DNA of 64,000 nt from Symsagittifera roscoffensis (taxonomy: Eukaryota > Xenacoelomorpha > Acoela > Convolutidae). The DNA lies in contig NC_087065.1 in NCBI RefSeq assembly GCF_963678635.1, forward strand, positions 68,140,956 to 68,204,955. Reading direction: 5' to 3'. The notes beneath the pieces are model-generated. The model searched no databases, was not told the origin of the DNA, and saw nothing but the letters and a program-made list of their open reading frames with translations. A program made the position numbers and the translations under genes. The stretch's first letter is position 1. Each line of letters starts with the position of its first letter. Of the stretch, positions 61,708-64,000 are shown in pieces.

Positions 61708-62335
61708 ACAGCTCAGAAATTGGCGATCGACATTCGCATTATGAGTACATGGTGAAAAATTTGATAGAACAAAACCTATCGTTCCTCCAGAATGACACGT
61801 CGGTGGATAGATTACTCTCATACCAACTCTAGGTTGCATAAATACCAGACAAAGACATGTGAATGTTAATGGCAAATTGTTGATTAATAATTGAGAGAAC
61901 CGAATGTCAAACTATGGCTGAGTTACACAATAATTTTGTTGTGACGTTAATCAAACGCTTTCACTAAGCACTTGATAGTTTGAACAGCAGATTCATTGAC
62001 TATGAACAGCTCAATTGGAAAAAAATAATTATGAAGCCTTCTGAGATCAAAAACCAGTCAGAAAAAGTAATACCTTCTCTCACTGTGTCCAAAACAACCA
62101 AACTGATCAAAGACGAATTAAACTTGGCCGTAAACAAGAAAAACGAATTTGAAAAATTTCTTCGGAAAAAAATAGAAAAAAATTGTTCAAATGTCGGAGA
62201 GGAAAGAGTCAAGAGGAAGAAGACAATTCACGGAGAAAGTTGTTACAGACACAATTCAGCGAACGCAACAAATTCATTGAGAGGAGAAAAAATGAAGGAA
62301 AGTGCAGACTTAAAATTGGATTTTAAAACTTGTAA
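61708..62335 (+). repeat. Inverted fragment of the large degenerate repeat
   Basis: Reverse complement of about 55960-56560 (e.g. 'ttgaacagcagattcattga' against 'tcaatgaatctgctgttcaa'); its first 100 bp also match 54255-54350 directly. The 121-codon plus frame at 61980-62345 (Lys/Glu-rich) is the sense strand of the same decayed coding segment found on minus at copies A and B. Confidence 0.7.
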
Positions 62336-64000
62336 AATTTGTTAATTGTTTCAAAATGAAAAGTTGGTGTTTTATGCGGTAAAAACTGTCGATTCACTAT
62401 AAAACGTTTAGGTTCTTCGTTTTTTTTTTGCTCGGCCACTTCTCCTGAACTTTGTTTCAGACGAATGATACTAAATTGATTCTTCCGAAAATATAGGAGG
62501 AGTATAAAATCTGAATTCACTTTCTGCAACGGATTTTTTTCGCCGATTTTGCTCAGCCAATCTCTGCAACTCTTTCGTCACTCACTGGTCCTGCAAATTC
62601 TCTCACTCTTGTGAAGACATGTCTTGATATTGAAACGCGTTAATGATCGTTTTTGCATTTGTGTAACTGCCAATTTTTTCCAATTTTCTTGCTTTCCTCT
62701 CTCTGGTCATTTGATCAAATTTGAGCTATCGCTTTAGTCTTTGGGAATGTTATAGTTTTTGGGCTGCCTCTAAAATTGTTATCTTTCTTGCTTCTGTTAC
62801 CAATAGTTTTTTTTCACTGGTTGTTTCATTACAATCTCCTCGTCTATCTTTGAACCTACCAATTTAGGGTCAACTGTATTCGGCTGTGCGCGCTTAATTG
62901 AAAAAATGTGATTCCTTGTTCCTAAATTTCACAATTTAGTATGAGTGATTTGGTATGTGGGTCGATTTCTCCTCTGCTGCAGTGTTACGTCAACGTCTCC
63001 ATCTTTACAGTTCGAGACAGGTTGTCTGGTTTTTTCGAATATGTTCTTGGGGTGTGTTCCATTGGGCTCTCACTTGGAACCTGTTTAAAGTTTGAAAGTT
63101 TGTAATTGATTCTTGACTGTGCAATATCAAATTTTCGTTTATTGTCCTTTATAATCCTTCTGATGTTGTTACAGTTGCTCTTGTCTCAGTTTTTTTGCTG
63201 TAGTGGATTCAACAACATTTTTTGATGTTCGTGTGATCATTTTTTGTAAAAAGCTTTTCGTTTTCACGTTTTTGGTTCAACTTCCTTATCCTTTAAAAAC
63301 ATTTCCTGACAAAAAACCTACAGTTTTTTTGAGACTCGGGATTGTTGGCTGCCGTTACTTCCACCATTTGCCTGATATTTTTTGTCGCTGCATCTCTCCT
63401 CACTTCATTCAACTGGGTGTAGTGTCCAGCAACTTTTTCAAGAGTATGCTCAACTTTAGTCCACAGTCGACTATCTTTGCCGCTTAAACATCGGGCTTGT
63501 GTCTGTGCTGACCCGACATGTTCTCCAAGATTGATAAACTTTCGGCCCAAGCTATGACAGGGTGGCCGTTTCAGGGGCCGCTTATCTAATGCTCATATAA
63601 TTAGAAGTTTTTCTGATTTTTTTTAAATGTTTTTTAATTCATTTCTCTGTATTTTTCCAAAGTCTGCCTGAATGTTAAACTCTGCATGTTTTTGGCTTGT
63701 TGTACTTAAGAATATGGTTGTTTTACCCAGACAGAGTTTTTGAAGTCTAATTTCATATTAAATAACATCACCTGATAATTTTCTTTAAGAATTTAGTTCT
63801 CTCTACTGAACAGCACTTATGGTATCCAATGAAAATTGATTTAATTACGTAGCAACAAATTTAATTTTTGTCGGCAAAAGAAAAATTGATTGTCTATGAG
63901 TAATTTTTTTTCCATTCGTGGTTTTATATGGGCCACGCAAGGTCTAATGGAGCCGCTTCCCCAAGTTGCGCTAGCATTGGTACTGATTTAGTAGAATTTC
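62336..64000 (-). repeat. Large degenerate repeat, copy C (runs off the window)
   Basis: Near-identical to 51063-52860, starting at 'tgttaattgtttcaaaatga'. Carries the minus-strand segment SRLWTKVEHTLEKVAGHYTQ (about 63410-63470) for a third time. It abuts the inverted fragment at 62335. Confidence 0.75.

Overview
This is an AT-rich, repeat-laden piece of a metazoan (probably invertebrate) genome. It has one clear host gene with canonical GT-AG introns, tRNA-derived SINE heads, a DNA transposon with terminal inverted repeats, a satellite array and several LTR elements. No bacterial gene organisation, rRNA gene or CRISPR array was seen. The species cannot be fixed from the sequence. Large retroelements with an Env gene and extra ORFs are known from larvacean tunicates among others, but that is only a suggestion.

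Layout. (1) 526-6699, minus strand: a three-exon rhodopsin-like GPCR whose two ~2.4 kb introns are full of repeats, including a solo LTR. (2) 7-25.9 kb: no host gene recognised. It holds a Tc1/mariner-type element with ~100 bp inverted repeats (7572-8488), copies of a ~0.5 kb dispersed repeat, a decayed minus-strand LTR retrotransposon (11311-15290) with an integrase remnant, two tRNA-derived SINE heads, a foldback element, and a ~27-copy 109-bp GC-rich satellite (20334-23357). (3) 25963-49681, plus strand: an LTR retrotransposon of about 23.7 kb with 410-bp TG...CA LTRs and a 4-bp ACAT target duplication. It carries gag (CCHC knuckle), then protease, reverse transcriptase, RNase H and integrase in Ty3/gypsy order. 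After these comes a cassette of three further reading frames (Ser/Pro-rich ORF-A, an Env-like glycoprotein, and an unrecognised ORF-X) that overlap by 13 and 4 nt. The cassette, with its upstream stretch, is present twice in tandem as ~5.46 kb units that are nearly identical. The copy is broken by stops and frameshifts. (4) 49.7-64 kb: a degenerate repeat family of ~2.6 kb units, partly inverted, surrounding a minus-strand relic (57395-61700) of a related element. Only the Env C-terminal part and ORF-X remain there, and both are internally tandemly duplicated.

Main message: a very large Env-bearing Ty3/gypsy family has a conserved but unrecognised ORF next to Env. In two independent elements in this window the Env/ORF-X part has been tandemly amplified. 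In the big element the duplicated cassettes look much younger than the LTR divergence, so they arose after insertion, were homogenised, or reflect assembly. All identity figures are by-eye counts.
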